Positions 1 through 8,796 of a stretch of DNA of 64,000 nucleotides are shown piece after piece (the stretch's first letter is position 1; the number at the start of each line of letters is the position of its first letter). The notes below the pieces were generated by a model. The model ran no database searches and was not told where the DNA came from. It worked only from the letters and a program-made list of their open reading frames with translations. The translations under genes and the position numbers were made by a program. Origin of the DNA: Actinokineospora auranticolor (GTDB taxonomy: Bacteria; Actinomycetota; Actinomycetes; Mycobacteriales; Pseudonocardiaceae); contig NZ_PTIX01000027.1 in the NCBI RefSeq assembly GCF_002934265.1, positions 1 to 64,000 of the forward strand. The letters run 5' to 3'.

Positions 1-172
1 TGAAATAGAAGACCAACCGAGCAGGCAATGCGCGGGTCCGCTGTTCCCGACGCCAATACTGGTCAATGACCCGATCGACCAACTCCACCGGAAACATCCG
101 AGTCAGCACACCAACCGCAGCTCGGTCGGCCAGACCGCCGCCCTCGCGCACACCCAACCCAAGATCCACCAC
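1..172 (-). mobile_element. IS4-family transposase, N-terminal part (runs off left edge)
   Basis: Read on the minus strand from a GTG at 172 (or 169), the frame is open to the window edge. It follows the pattern of the N-terminal domain of IS4-type transposases: a short lead, then 'LTRMFPVELVDRV', then 'QRTRALPARLVFYF'. A TAG lies directly upstream in frame, so the start is well bounded. Only about 57 residues are visible and the DDE catalytic core would lie outside the window. The element end should fall between here and the neighbouring gene that stops at 217; I could not identify a terminal inverted repeat or target duplication. Family call is from motif memory. Confidence 0.6.
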
Positions 173-216
173 CGCAGGCTACAGCCCCGCCATGACCTAA
201 CCGACCGGCATTGGGG

Positions 217-729
217 CTAGGCAGCCGCGGCCACCCACTCGATCCGCGCCGGAACGGGCACCCGGTGCGACACGGCGAGCGGGGTGAGGTGGCGCAGCGC
301 GACCCCCGGTCTGCCACGGGAGCGGAGGAACCACGAGCCCAGGGTCAGGGTCTGGTTGTCGACTGTGGCGACAACCAAACCGGTGATCGTGAAGCGGCCG
401 TGCGGATATCGCTGAGAAGTCGCCTTCACCAGATCACCGTGCTCAAGTGGAACGCCAGTCGCGACCTCGTCCACTTCCTCGGCCAGCACGACACCCGGCT
501 CCAGCGCCTGGACGGATCTGTCCGGCTTGCAACCGGACTCGATGAACAGCGAGCCGACCATGAACGCGCCGACCGCGGGCGAGCGGATCGCCCAGCCATC
601 AAACAGAAAGGGCCCGTGCCGGGGTGTTCTGAACAGCACCGTGAGCGGGTCGCCCTCGCGCAGTTCGAGCAGGGTCTTCGTCATCCCCAACACATCACGA
701 CGAGCGGGGAACGCGGGCAGAGCAACCAT
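217..729 (-). CDS. hypothetical protein, 170 aa
   Basis: I do not recognise a family. The ATG at 729 is chosen because GAGAGGA precedes it at normal spacing; an ATG at 759 would add ten residues but lacks a comparable ribosome binding site. The protein is soluble-looking, with alternating hydrophobic strands in the middle (for example 'DGWAIRSPAVGAFMVGSLF' and 'GRFTITGLVVATVDNQTL'), suggestive of a small beta-rich fold. Its stop lies only about 45 bases from the transposase start, so its 3' end may have been altered by the insertion. No transport or catalytic motif is visible. Confidence 0.5.
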   Translation of the reverse strand: MVALPAFPARRDVLGMTKTLLELREGDPLTVLFRTPRHGPFLFDGWAIRSPAVGAFMVGSLFIESGCKPDRSVQALEPGVVLAEEVDEVATGVPLEHGDLVKATSQRYPHGRFTITGLVVATVDNQTLTLGSWFLRSRGRPGVALRHLTPLAVSHRVPVPARIEWVAAAA

Positions 730-822
730 GGCCGTCCTCTCAAAGTGGAGTACGGCCATGGTCGGCAGCGGAACCGACAGTTCCGGCGCGAACCAGCCCC
801 AGGGCGCCGGAGCTTCACCCGA

Positions 823-1662
823 TCAGGCGCGGACTCGCCCCCGTGAGCGGGAAACCACCCAGCACACCAGGTAGATCAGGAACGAGATCGCCGTGACGAA
901 CGCCGACACCGGTGCCCCCGGCGCCAGCGACAGCACGATCCCGCCGACCGCCGACACCTCCGCGAACACCACCGCCAGGACGGTCGCCTTCAGCGGGCTC
1001 GCCGTCACCCGGCACGCCGCCGCCGCCGGGGTGACCATCAACGCCAGCACCAGCAGCGACCCCACGGTCCGCACACCCAGCGCCGTCGCCGCGCCCACCA
1101 TCACCGCGAACACCAGGGCCAACGCCGTGGTCGGGACGCCCCTGGCCCGCGCCACCTCCGGGTCGACGCTGGCGAACAGCAGCGGCCGGTACAGCAGGGC
1201 CAGCAGCACCAGGACGACCACCGCGCACCCGGACAGCAGCGCGATGCCCGCGAAGTCCTGCCCCACGATCTGCCCCGTCAGCAACCCGAACTTGTTCGAC
1301 GCCCGCCCCTTGTAGAGCCACAGCATCAGCACGCCGAGGCCGAGCCCGAACGCGAGCACCACGCCGATCACCGAGTCGTAGTCCGAACTCCGCCGCGACA
1401 GCAGCCCCAGCACCAGCGCCGCGACGATCGCCCCGGCCAGCGCGCCCTGGCCGACGTCCCAGCCCAGCAGCAGCGCGGCCGCGCCGCCGGTGAGGGCGAG
1501 TTCGCTGGTGCCGTGCACCGAGAACGCCATGTTGCGGCTGACGATCAGCGGCCCGAGCACCCCCGCCAGCAGGCCCAGGATCGCGGCCGCGAGCAGTGCC
1601 GTCAGGACGAACGGCAACCCCAGCAGCTTGAGGGTCAGGTCGACGTCGAACAGCTTGTCCAT
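823..1662 (-). CDS. znuB: zinc/manganese-type ABC transporter permease, 279 aa
   Basis: An integral membrane protein of the ABC-3 (ZnuB/MntB/TroC) permease family. It has a run of hydrophobic helices through its length and the family pattern near the middle, 'ASVDPEVARARGVP', followed by 'GVRTVGSLLVLALMVTPAAAA'. The length fits the family (260-300 aa). Its ATG at 1662 shares one base with the stop of the ATPase gene (TGATG), so the two are translationally coupled. It should form the membrane channel of a metal importer with the two upstream genes. Zn versus Mn cannot be decided from this subunit alone; the His-rich binding protein favours zinc. Confidence 0.9.
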   Translation of the reverse strand: MDKLFDVDLTLKLLGLPFVLTALLAAAILGLLAGVLGPLIVSRNMAFSVHGTSELALTGGAAALLLGWDVGQGALAGAIVAALVLGLLSRRSSDYDSVIGVVLAFGLGLGVLMLWLYKGRASNKFGLLTGQIVGQDFAGIALLSGCAVVVLVLLALLYRPLLFASVDPEVARARGVPTTALALVFAVMVGAATALGVRTVGSLLVLALMVTPAAAACRVTASPLKATVLAVVFAEVSAVGGIVLSLAPGAPVSAFVTAISFLIYLVCWVVSRSRGRVRA

Positions 1663-2504
1663 CAGTGGTCCGCCAGGTGGTGGTGCGGATTGTCCTCGCA
1701 CAGGTCGCTCAGGTGCCCGTGCGCGCCGACCACGTGGATCTGGCCGTGCACGCGGACCACCGCGATGTCCGTGCGGTACAGCGACGACAGGGTCTCCGAG
1801 GTCATGACCTCTTCCGGTGTGCCGACGCGGAACCGGCCGTCCACGAGGTACAGGATCCGGTCCACCAGGGGCAGCACCGGGTTGATCTCGTGCGTCACGA
1901 ACAGCACCGCCGCGCCGGTGGCCCTGCGGCGCTCGTCGATCAACGTGCTGACCGCGCGCTGGTGGGCCAGGTCCAGGGACAGCAGCGGTTCGTCGCACAG
2001 CAGCACCCGCGGGTCGCCGACGAGCGCCTGGGCCACCCGCAGCCGCTGCTGCTCGCCGCCGGAGAGGAGTCCCACCGGCCGGTCCGCGTACGCCGTGGCG
2101 CCCACCGCCGCCAGCGCGGTGTCCACCCGGCGGCGGCGTTCCCGCATCCCGCCGAGGCCCAGGCCCCAGCGGTGGCCGTCGAAACCGAGCCCGACGAGGT
2201 CTCGACCGCGCACGGCCACGGTCGGGTCGAGGGCGCGCTGTTGCGGGATGTACCCGACCGCGCGGTTGCCCCGCCCCGGCGGCGACCCCGCGATCCGGAC
2301 GGTGCCCGAGGTCAGCTTCTGGAGTCCGAGCAGGACGCGCATCAGGCTCGTCTTGCCGGAACCGTTGGGCCCCAGCACGGCGACGAACTCCCCCGGCGCC
2401 ACGTCGAGGTCCAGTCCGTCCCACAGCACCCGGTCGCCGTAGGCGAGTCGGGCCGCGGACAGCGCGACGGCGCGCGCGCCGTCCGGGAGGTTCGGGTCGG
2501 TCAT
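1662..2504 (-). CDS. znuC: zinc-type ABC transporter ATP-binding protein, 280 aa
   Basis: A complete ABC ATPase: Walker A 'GPNGSGKTS' near residue 45, Q-loop region 'GYIPQQRALD', signature 'LSGGEQQRL', Walker B 'VLLCDEPLL' and a switch His in 'LFVTHEIN'. The C-terminal tail is rich in His ('HHHLADH' and nearby), as often seen in zinc-transport ATPases. It overlaps the binding-protein gene upstream (ATGA) and the permease downstream, so the three genes form one operon. It acts at the cytoplasmic face of the membrane, powering metal import. Confidence 0.9.
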   Translation of the reverse strand: MTDPNLPDGARAVALSAARLAYGDRVLWDGLDLDVAPGEFVAVLGPNGSGKTSLMRVLLGLQKLTSGTVRIAGSPPGRGNRAVGYIPQQRALDPTVAVRGRDLVGLGFDGHRWGLGLGGMRERRRRVDTALAAVGATAYADRPVGLLSGGEQQRLRVAQALVGDPRVLLCDEPLLSLDLAHQRAVSTLIDERRRATGAAVLFVTHEINPVLPLVDRILYLVDGRFRVGTPEEVMTSETLSSLYRTDIAVVRVHGQIHVVGAHGHLSDLCEDNPHHHLADH

Positions 2505-3478
2505 GCCGCCGCCACGGCCGCCGCGAGGGCGTCGACCTGCTTGGTCATCCAGTCAACGTATCCGGTCACGCCCTGTGGCAGCGTCTCGGTCACACCAACG
2601 ATCGGGATCCCCGCCGCGGCGGCCTTCTCCTTGAGCCGCATGGTCACCGGGGTCTCGGTCTGGCTGTTGTAGACGACCGCCACGACCTGCTTGCCGTCGA
2701 CCAGCGCCTCGGTCTCGGCGACCGCGGCGGCCGACGGGTCCGACTCCTCCTCGATGGCCTCGGTGAACTCGTGCGGTGTGGCGTCGGTCAGCCCGGCGGT
2801 GCTCAGCAGGTACGCCGCGACCGGTTCGGTGGCCAGCACCTTCGCCCCCGGCTTGGACCGGCCGATCGCCTCCGCGCGGGCGGCCAGGTCCTCGATGGCC
2901 TTGTCGAAGGTGGCGGCGTTGACGCGGAAGGACTCCGCGTGCTCCGGCGCGACCGCGCTCAGCTCGCCGGCCAGCTTGTCGGCGACCTTGTGGACGGTGT
3001 CCAAGTCGTACCAAACGTGCTCGTTGACCTCGCCGTGCGCGTGGCCGTGCGCGTCGGCGGGCGCCGGTTCCGCGCTCGCGCCGGGGTTCGGGCTCTGCAC
3101 CAGCTCGTAGGCGACGACCTTGCGGGCGTCGACCCCCTCGGCGAGCCCGGTGATGAAGTCGTCGTAGCCGCCCCCGTTGGACACGACCACCTCGGCGCCC
3201 GCGAACGCGGTGGCGTCAGCCGGTTTCGCCTCGTAACCGTGCGGGTCCGCGCCCGGGTCGCTGAGGATCGCGTTGACCACCACCGCGTCGCCGCCGATCG
3301 CCTGGGCGACGCTCGCCCACACGTTCGTGGAGGCCACGACCGGGACCTTCCCGCCGGTCGCGGCGGTCCCGCCCGCCTGTGAGTCGCCACACGCCGTGCC
3401 GGTGACGAGGGTCAGCGCGGCGAGACCGGCCACGGTGGCGACCGACCGGTGTGGACGGGACGTGCGGGAGATCATCAT
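2501..3478 (-). CDS. znuA: metal-binding lipoprotein of zinc ABC importer, 325 aa
   Basis: A ZnuA/TroA-type solute-binding protein. It begins with a basic n-region, a hydrophobic stretch and a Cys near residue 30 ('TGTACGDS'), as expected for a lipoprotein signal, followed by 'VVASTNVWASVAQAIGGD', typical of the family start. A His/Asp loop ('DAHGHAHGEVNEHVWYD') supplies metal ligands and is characteristic of zinc-binding members. The ATG at 3478 or the next codon at 3475 could start. First gene of the znuACB-like operon, divergent from the LacI-type regulator; a palindrome lies between them. Confidence 0.9.
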   Translation of the reverse strand: MMISRTSRPHRSVATVAGLAALTLVTGTACGDSQAGGTAATGGKVPVVASTNVWASVAQAIGGDAVVVNAILSDPGADPHGYEAKPADATAFAGAEVVVSNGGGYDDFITGLAEGVDARKVVAYELVQSPNPGASAEPAPADAHGHAHGEVNEHVWYDLDTVHKVADKLAGELSAVAPEHAESFRVNAATFDKAIEDLAARAEAIGRSKPGAKVLATEPVAAYLLSTAGLTDATPHEFTEAIEEESDPSAAAVAETEALVDGKQVVAVVYNSQTETPVTMRLKEKAAAAGIPIVGVTETLPQGVTGYVDWMTKQVDALAAAVAAA

Positions 3479-3561
3479 GCGCTCCTGTGGGTCTTGGGGG
3501 GATCCGTTCGGGAGGTGGCGGCGCCATCGCCTGCGTCGCGAGGGGTCGCGAGCCGAGAATG

Positions 3562-3579
3562 GAAACCGTTGTCGGTTTC
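3562..3579. promoter_or_regulatory. 18-bp palindrome between the znuA-like and lacI-like genes
   Basis: GAAACCG-TTGT-CGGTTTC is a perfect inverted repeat (7-4-7) about 85 bases upstream of the znuA start and 120 bases upstream of the LacI-type gene. It could be a Zur-type zinc operator, since Zur sites are also A-rich/T-rich dyads with TGAAA...TTTCA edges (here TGAAACCG read on minus), but the spacing is longer than the usual 15-bp Zur core. It could instead be the LacI-type operator. Confidence 0.45.
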
Positions 3580-3701
3580 AGCTTACGACACGGACGGGGG
3601 TCTCTGTAACCCAACCGAGTGAGACTGGCCACCGCACCCGCCCCGGGCGAGCGCGGTCGTCCGGGCTTCTGCAATTGGTTCTGAACCGTTACGGTCAATC
3701 C

Positions 3702-4802
3702 ATGGCGCGGTCTACACATGTGCGACGCCCGGCAACCCTCGCGTCGCTGGCAGCGGAACTGGGGGTCTCCCGGACCACGGTCTCCAACGCCTACAACCGG
3801 CCTGACCAGCTCTCCCCCGAGCTGCGCAGGCGGGTGCTGGAGACTGCCCGGCGGCTGGGCTACCCCGGCCCCGACCCGGTGGCGCGCTCGCTGCGGACCC
3901 GCAAGGCGGGCGCGGTCGGGCTGCTGCTCACCGAGAACCTGTCGTACGCCTTCCGGGACCCGGCCGCGCTCGGTTTCCTCGAGGGGTTGGCCCTGGCCTG
4001 CGAGGGCGCGGGCCAGGGGCTGCACCTGGTCCCGGTCAACCCCGAGCGCGAGGACGTCGCCTCCGTGCACCGCGCGGGCGTGGACGGCTTCGTGGTCTAT
4101 TCCGTGCCTGACGACGACCCGCACCTGGCCGCCGTGCTGTCCCGACCGGTGCCGACCGTGGTGGCCGACCAGCCCCGCGTGGACGGCGTCGACCGGGTCG
4201 GCATCGACGACCGGGGTGCGATCACCGCGCTGGCGGGCAGGCTGATCGCCCTGGGCCACCGCCGCGTCGGGGTGATCTGCATGCGCCTCGCCCGCGACCG
4301 CAACGACGGGTTCGTCACCGTCGAGCGGGCCGACAGCGCGCACTTCCACGTGCAGCGCGCCCGGCTCGCCGGCCTGGCCGACGCGTTCGGCGGGGTCGGC
4401 GTGGACTGGTCGCGGGTGCCGGTGGTGGAGCGCTTCGACCACAGCGTGGCCAGCGGCGCGTCCGCCGCCGCGCAGCTGCTCGACGCCGACCCGCACGTCA
4501 CCGCCCTCGTCTGCACCTCTGACATCCTCGCGCTCGGCGCGCTCGCCGAGGCCCGGCGCCGCGGCCTGCGGGTGCCGCAGGACCTGACCGTCACCGGGTT
4601 CGACGGCATCGCCGACGCCGAGCGGGTCGGGCTGACCACCGTGCGGCAGCCGGTGCTGGAGAAGGGCCGGGCCGCCGGGAAGTTGTTACTCGCCTCGCCC
4701 GACCCGACCCGGCCGCGCGAGATCACCCTGGACACGGAGTTCGTGCCCGGCGCGACCGCCGCGCCGCCGCGCACCGCCGAGGAGCGCTGGTTCGGCCCCT
4801 GA
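3702..4802 (+). CDS. LacI-family transcriptional regulator, 366 aa
   Basis: The N-terminal helix-turn-helix is complete ('TLASLAAELGVSRTTVSNAYN', residues about 8-29), with hinge residues 'LGYPGPDPVARSLRT', followed by a periplasmic-binding-protein-like effector domain ('GAVGLLLTENL', 'VTALVCTSDILALGAL', 'VTGFDGIADAERVGLTTVRQP'). The ATG at 3702 is chosen because the HTH begins right after it; there is no clear Shine-Dalgarno sequence, so a leaderless or weakly initiated message is possible. A short dyad, ACCGT-T-ACGGT at 3685-3695, sits just before the start and may be an autoregulatory site. The ligand is probably a sugar or nucleoside, but nothing in the neighbourhood identifies it. Confidence 0.88.
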   Translation: MARSTHVRRPATLASLAAELGVSRTTVSNAYNRPDQLSPELRRRVLETARRLGYPGPDPVARSLRTRKAGAVGLLLTENLSYAFRDPAALGFLEGLALACEGAGQGLHLVPVNPEREDVASVHRAGVDGFVVYSVPDDDPHLAAVLSRPVPTVVADQPRVDGVDRVGIDDRGAITALAGRLIALGHRRVGVICMRLARDRNDGFVTVERADSAHFHVQRARLAGLADAFGGVGVDWSRVPVVERFDHSVASGASAAAQLLDADPHVTALVCTSDILALGALAEARRRGLRVPQDLTVTGFDGIADAERVGLTTVRQPVLEKGRAAGKLLLASPDPTRPREITLDTEFVPGATAAPPRTAEERWFGP

Positions 4803-5504
4803 TCACGGCCGGACCGCGAACGCCACCCCTGGACCGCTCAACCCGCCCAGCCGGGGGGTGAGCACGTAGTCGCCCGCCTGCACGGTGCTGCGCTGCGTGG
4901 GGCAGCCCGGCGCGGACGTGCGACCCGCCCAGCGCACGTCGAAGACCTGCCGCTGCCCCGGCACCAGGATCGTGGGCTCGCTGCCTTCGGTGCGCACGCA
5001 GTCGTTGCTCGACCACAGCCGCGCGCCACCGCCGCTGATCACCAACTCGCGCTGGGCGCGGCCGAGGTCCCGGGTGCACGGCACCGCGCCGGTGTTGACC
5101 ACGACCAACCGCAGCTGCGGGCGGACCCCCGCGCGGAACTCGACCGGCTCCATCTCGGCGGTCACCGCGACCACCTGGTCCGGGCACGGCAGGTTCGGGT
5201 CCGGTGGCGGCGGGGGCGGCGGTGCGGGTGCGGGCGGGGGCGCGCTGGACGTCGGCACCGGGCTGGTCGGCTGCGTGGGCGGCGCGGTGGACGAACTCGA
5301 CGCCGTCGGGCCGGTCGACGGCGTGGGTGGCGCGCTGGAGTGCACCTGCACCGCGGCATTGCGGCCGGGCAGTCCCTCGTCGTGCCCGAGCAGCCCGGTG
5401 ATGACCCAGCTCAGCACCACCACGCCGCCCACGACGGCGAGCACCGCGACGATCCGTCGACGCAGGTAGACCCCTCGGGTCAGGGGCTCGTTGGGATCGA
5501 TCAT
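4803..5504 (-). CDS. membrane-anchored protein with Pro/Ser/Thr linker, 233 aa
   Basis: Layout: about 20 cytosolic residues, one transmembrane helix ('IVAVLAVVGGVVVLSWVITGLL'), a long low-complexity Pro/Thr/Ser linker ending in a run of prolines, then an extracellular beta-rich domain with paired cysteines ('LPCPDQVVAV', 'PCTRDL', 'NDCVRTEG', 'APGCPTQR') and an Ig-like ending ('AGDYVLTPRLGG'). The anchored domain is probably wall- or surface-exposed. No enzymatic motif is visible. The gene is convergent with the LacI-type regulator, with stop codons adjacent. The ATG at 5504 puts the short cytosolic tail at a normal length. Confidence 0.7.
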   Translation of the reverse strand: MIDPNEPLTRGVYLRRRIVAVLAVVGGVVVLSWVITGLLGHDEGLPGRNAAVQVHSSAPPTPSTGPTASSSSTAPPTQPTSPVPTSSAPPPAPAPPPPPPPDPNLPCPDQVVAVTAEMEPVEFRAGVRPQLRLVVVNTGAVPCTRDLGRAQRELVISGGGARLWSSNDCVRTEGSEPTILVPGQRQVFDVRWAGRTSAPGCPTQRSTVQAGDYVLTPRLGGLSGPGVAFAVRP

Positions 5505-5693
5505 CCGAGAGACGGTAACCCCGCCGTGGCGCGGAACCGGCCGTAACACGTACCCCGATCGGGCGTTCTCCAACCGTCCGGGAGTACGACGAGTGAGGTT
5601 CGTTAAAGGGCTCTTGTCTGGCAACTGGGAAGCGGGGTCCAATGGGCGGCCAGGTATGTCCGATTCCGCCAGCACAACCCGCGGAGGCCCAGG

Positions 5694-6185
5694 GTGACCG
5701 CCATCGATGTACTCCTCCAGCGCCACGAGGACGGCCCCGACCACGGCGCACCGGAGGTCCCAACCCCGCTGCCCAGCCTGCACCTGACCGTGGTGACCTG
5801 CATGGACGCCCGGATCAAGGTGTTCGACGTGTTCGGCCTCGTGCACGGCGAGGTGCACATCCTGCGCAACGCGGGCGGCATCGTCACCGACGACGTGATC
5901 CGGTCGCTGGCGATCAGCCAGCGCAAGCTCGGCACCCGCGAGGTGATCGTCATGCAGCACACCTCCTGCGGCATGGCCACCTTCACCGACGACGAGTTCC
6001 GCGACGACCTGGCCAAGGACACGGGGTTGAAGCCGACCTGGGCCGTGGAGGCGTTCCGCGAGGTGAAGGACAGCGTCAAGCAGTCCTTGGAGCGCGTGCG
6101 GCGCAGCCCGTTCATCCCGTACACCGACAACGTGCGCGGCTTCGTCTACGACGTGCAGACCGCAGCGCTGACCGAGGTGCACTGA
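5694..6185 (+). CDS. beta-class carbonic anhydrase, 163 aa
   Basis: Interconverts CO2 and bicarbonate using a zinc centre. The zinc ligands are in place: Cys36 and Asp38 in 'CMDAR' (with Arg40 of the Asp-Arg dyad), and His89 and Cys92 in 'HTSC'. 'LRNAGG' at about 57-62 is also typical. The length matches the short actinobacterial beta-CA subfamily. The GTG at 5694 has a GGAGG seven bases upstream. The gene is alone, transcribed away from the membrane-anchored protein. Confidence 0.9.
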   Translation: MTAIDVLLQRHEDGPDHGAPEVPTPLPSLHLTVVTCMDARIKVFDVFGLVHGEVHILRNAGGIVTDDVIRSLAISQRKLGTREVIVMQHTSCGMATFTDDEFRDDLAKDTGLKPTWAVEAFREVKDSVKQSLERVRRSPFIPYTDNVRGFVYDVQTAALTEVH

Positions 6186-6291
6186 GACATTTCCGCCCCC
6201 TCATCCCCACCCGGCACCGTTCCCGACCTGGCATGCGGGCCACCGTGGCGGGGTCAGCCGCGTTGACGAGAGCCGCCGCTAGACTTCTCCG

Positions 6292-7158
6292 GTGATCGAC
6301 TCCCTGCTCGACTGGTACGCCGACCACGCCAGGGACCTGCCGTGGCGGGAACCGGAGACCACCGGGTGGGGAGTCCTGGTCAGCGAGATCATGCTCCAGC
6401 AGACCCCGGTCGCCCGGGTCGAGCCGATCTGGCGCGAGTGGATGGACCGATGGCCCGTCCCGTCCGCACTGGCCGCGGAGACCCAGGGTGAGGTCGTGCG
6501 GGCCTGGGGGAAGCTCGGCTACCCGCGCCGCGCGCTGCGGTTGCACGCCGCGGCGGCGGCGATCGCCGAGCACCACGGGGACGTGGTGCCGTCGGACATC
6601 GACACCCTGCTGGGCCTGCCCGGTATCGGCGCCTACACCGCCCGCGCGGTCGCCGCGTTCGCCTACGGGCAGCGGTGCCCGGTCGTGGACACCAACGTCC
6701 GCCGGGTCGTGGCGCGAGCCGTGCACGGCGCGGGGGACGCAGGACCGCCGTCGACAACCCGCGACCTCAACGACACCGAGGCGCTGTTGCCGCAAGACCC
6801 GGCCACCGCCGCGACGGCCTCTGCGGCGCTCATGGAGCTGGGCGCGCTGATCTGCACCGCGCGCACCCCGCGCTGCGTGGACTGCCCGGTGTTCGCCGAC
6901 TGCGCGTGGCAGCACGCCGGGCGGCCCGCCTACGCGGGCCCGGCCAAACCGGTCCAGAAGTTCGCGGGCACCGACCGGCAGGTGCGCGGGCTGCTGCTCG
7001 ACGTGCTGCGCGGCACCAGCGAACCCGCCCGCAAGTCCACCCTGGACCTGGTGTGGTCGGACGCGGGCCAGCGCGACCGGTGCCTGCACTCGCTGCTGAC
7101 CGACGGGTTGGTCGAGCAGACGGCGGACGGTCGATTCGCGTTGCCGGGCGAGCACTGA
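6292..7158 (+). CDS. mutY: A/G-specific adenine glycosylase, 288 aa
   Basis: Removes adenine mispaired with 8-oxoguanine. Visible are the catalytic Glu32 ('SEIMLQQT'), the helix-hairpin-helix 'LPGIGAYTA' (about 110-118), catalytic Asp134 ('VVDTNVRR') and a four-cysteine iron-sulfur cluster (Cys189, 196, 199, 205). The C-terminal region is short, so the 8-oxoG-recognition NUDIX-like domain is reduced, as in many actinobacterial forms. The GTG start at 6292 begins directly before the first helix. Intergenic distance to the carbonic anhydrase is about 106 bases, so it is probably transcribed separately. Confidence 0.92.
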   Translation: MIDSLLDWYADHARDLPWREPETTGWGVLVSEIMLQQTPVARVEPIWREWMDRWPVPSALAAETQGEVVRAWGKLGYPRRALRLHAAAAAIAEHHGDVVPSDIDTLLGLPGIGAYTARAVAAFAYGQRCPVVDTNVRRVVARAVHGAGDAGPPSTTRDLNDTEALLPQDPATAATASAALMELGALICTARTPRCVDCPVFADCAWQHAGRPAYAGPAKPVQKFAGTDRQVRGLLLDVLRGTSEPARKSTLDLVWSDAGQRDRCLHSLLTDGLVEQTADGRFALPGEH

Positions 7159-7215
7159 TCACCCGATCGTTGATCTGGCGTTGCCGGTCCGGCGACGGGG
7201 TGCCTACCGTCGGCC

Positions 7216-8214
7216 ATGACCGTCTCCCGTCGAGCCCTGCTGAGGACCGGACTCGCCGTCACCGCCCTGCCCGCCCTCGGCACACCGGCGGTCGCCGAAG
7301 CGGGCGACCCGGTGATCGCCACCTGTGACGAGTGGGGCGCGCGGCAACCGTCGGAGCCCACCACGATGCTCGACCGCAGGCCGTCGTTCATCGTCGTGCA
7401 CCACACCGCGGGCCCGAACACCGACGACACCTCGCGCGAGCACGCCTTCGAGCTGGCCCGCTCGATCCAGAACTTCCACATGGACGCGCGCGGCTGGATC
7501 GACAGCGGGCAGCAGCTGACCAACACGCGCGGCGGGCACGCCGTGGAGGGCCGCAGGCGCAGCGTCGAGGCGCTGATCAACGGGCACCAGCACGTGCTCG
7601 GGGCGAACGTGGCCGACCACAACAGCGAGGTCATCGGGATCGAGAACGAGGGCACGTACACCGGTGTGGACGTGCCGGTGGCGCTGTGGGACTCGCTGGT
7701 CGGACTCGTGACCCACATCGCGCGGCGGTACGAGATCCCGGCGTCGGAGATCCGGGGGCACCGGGACTTCAACGCCACCGAGTGCCCGGGGACTGTCCTC
7801 TACGGACGGTTGCCCGAGCTGCGGGACGCCGTGGGCGCGCAGCTGAGCCAACCCGTCGTCCAACCGGAAGTCCTGCCCCTGCTGGCCCCGGGCGACTCCG
7901 GCCCACTCGTGGCGGCAGCTCAGCACCTGCTCCGCGACCGCGGCTACCCGGTCGCCCCCGACGGCGTGTTCGGCGACCGCACGGCCACCGCGGCCCGCGA
8001 CTTCTCCGCCGCGCTCCCCCACGACCCGTGCTACGCCTGCCGCGCCGCCGACGAGCGGCACCTCATCGGCTCCAGCACCTGGCCCGCCCTGGTTCGCCCG
8101 ACTGACCCCACCGACGGCAGCGAGGCGGCCAAAGCGGCGCAGCTGCTCTCCCCGGCCCGTTCCACCCCGGGCCGGCTGGAGATCTCCGACTGGCTCCGCC
8201 TGCTCAGCCGGTAG
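7216..8214 (+). CDS. exported N-acetylmuramoyl-L-alanine amidase, 332 aa
   Basis: Cleaves the amide bond between muramic acid and the stem peptide outside the membrane. The N-terminus carries a twin-arginine-like signal ('SRRALLRTG' then a hydrophobic stretch to 'VAEAGD'). The amidase_2/PGRP domain spans about 35-210, with zinc ligands in 'VVHHTAGP', 'RGHRDF' and 'ATECPG'. A peptidoglycan-binding repeat follows ('GDSGPLVAAAQHLLRDRGY', 'DGVFGDRTATAARDF'). A Cys pair ('DPCYACRA') near residue 275 may form a disulfide. Confidence 0.88.
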   Translation: MTVSRRALLRTGLAVTALPALGTPAVAEAGDPVIATCDEWGARQPSEPTTMLDRRPSFIVVHHTAGPNTDDTSREHAFELARSIQNFHMDARGWIDSGQQLTNTRGGHAVEGRRRSVEALINGHQHVLGANVADHNSEVIGIENEGTYTGVDVPVALWDSLVGLVTHIARRYEIPASEIRGHRDFNATECPGTVLYGRLPELRDAVGAQLSQPVVQPEVLPLLAPGDSGPLVAAAQHLLRDRGYPVAPDGVFGDRTATAARDFSAALPHDPCYACRAADERHLIGSSTWPALVRPTDPTDGSEAAKAAQLLSPARSTPGRLEISDWLRLLSR

Positions 8215-8224
8215 CCTCCACCGC

Positions 8225-8731
8225 ATGGCACACGCCGTAGTGGTCCTCTTCGACGACAAGGCCGACACGGCAGTGCGCGGGTTGTGGTCCACCCTCGCCG
8301 AAGCAGGCCTGCCACCCGCAGACCGCTTCCCCCCGCACGTCACCTTCGCGGTGGCCTCGGACATCCCGCAGAAGACCCGCGCGGCGCTGAAGTCCGACCT
8401 CCGCGTGCTGTCCATCCCCGCGCTGTGGTTGCAGTCCCTCTCCACGTTCTCCACCAGCGAGAACGTGCTCATGCTGGCGGCGGTGACCGACGGCGAGCTG
8501 CTGGCCGTGCACTCCGCGGTGCACGACGTCTTGGCGGGGAAGGTCCGCAACCCCAACAGCTATTACGTGCCGGGCTCGTGGGTGCCGCACTGCACGCTGC
8601 TCCAGCGGGCCACCGACGCGCAGATCGTCAGCGGCTTCAGCACGCTGTTCCCGGTCCGCCCGATCCAGGCCCGCGCCCGCCAGGTCGCCATCCTCGACAC
8701 CGCCACCGGCGAGCTGGACCTGCTGGTCTGA
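8225..8731 (+). CDS. 2'-5' RNA ligase / 2H phosphoesterase family protein, 168 aa
   Basis: Two His-x-Thr motifs define the 2H fold: 'PPHVTFA' near residue 38 and 'VPHCTLL' near residue 121. Members of this family act on 2',3'-cyclic phosphates or 2'-5' linkages; the substrate here is unknown. The start at 8225 follows the amidase stop by ten bases, so the two may be co-transcribed, although no functional link is obvious. Downstream is the leader of the MFS gene. Confidence 0.8.
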   Translation: MAHAVVVLFDDKADTAVRGLWSTLAEAGLPPADRFPPHVTFAVASDIPQKTRAALKSDLRVLSIPALWLQSLSTFSTSENVLMLAAVTDGELLAVHSAVHDVLAGKVRNPNSYYVPGSWVPHCTLLQRATDAQIVSGFSTLFPVRPIQARARQVAILDTATGELDLLV

Positions 8732-8796
8732 AACCCGGTTGATCCTGCCGTCGGGACCTGGGCAGGGTGGGACGGTGGCATCGAGGAGGCGCACCC

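Noticed and set aside
211-874. Plus-strand ORFs across the hypothetical gene at 217-729
   Set aside because: Arg/Gly/Pro-rich frames without RBS or domain; the minus-strand gene has better composition and a ribosome binding site.
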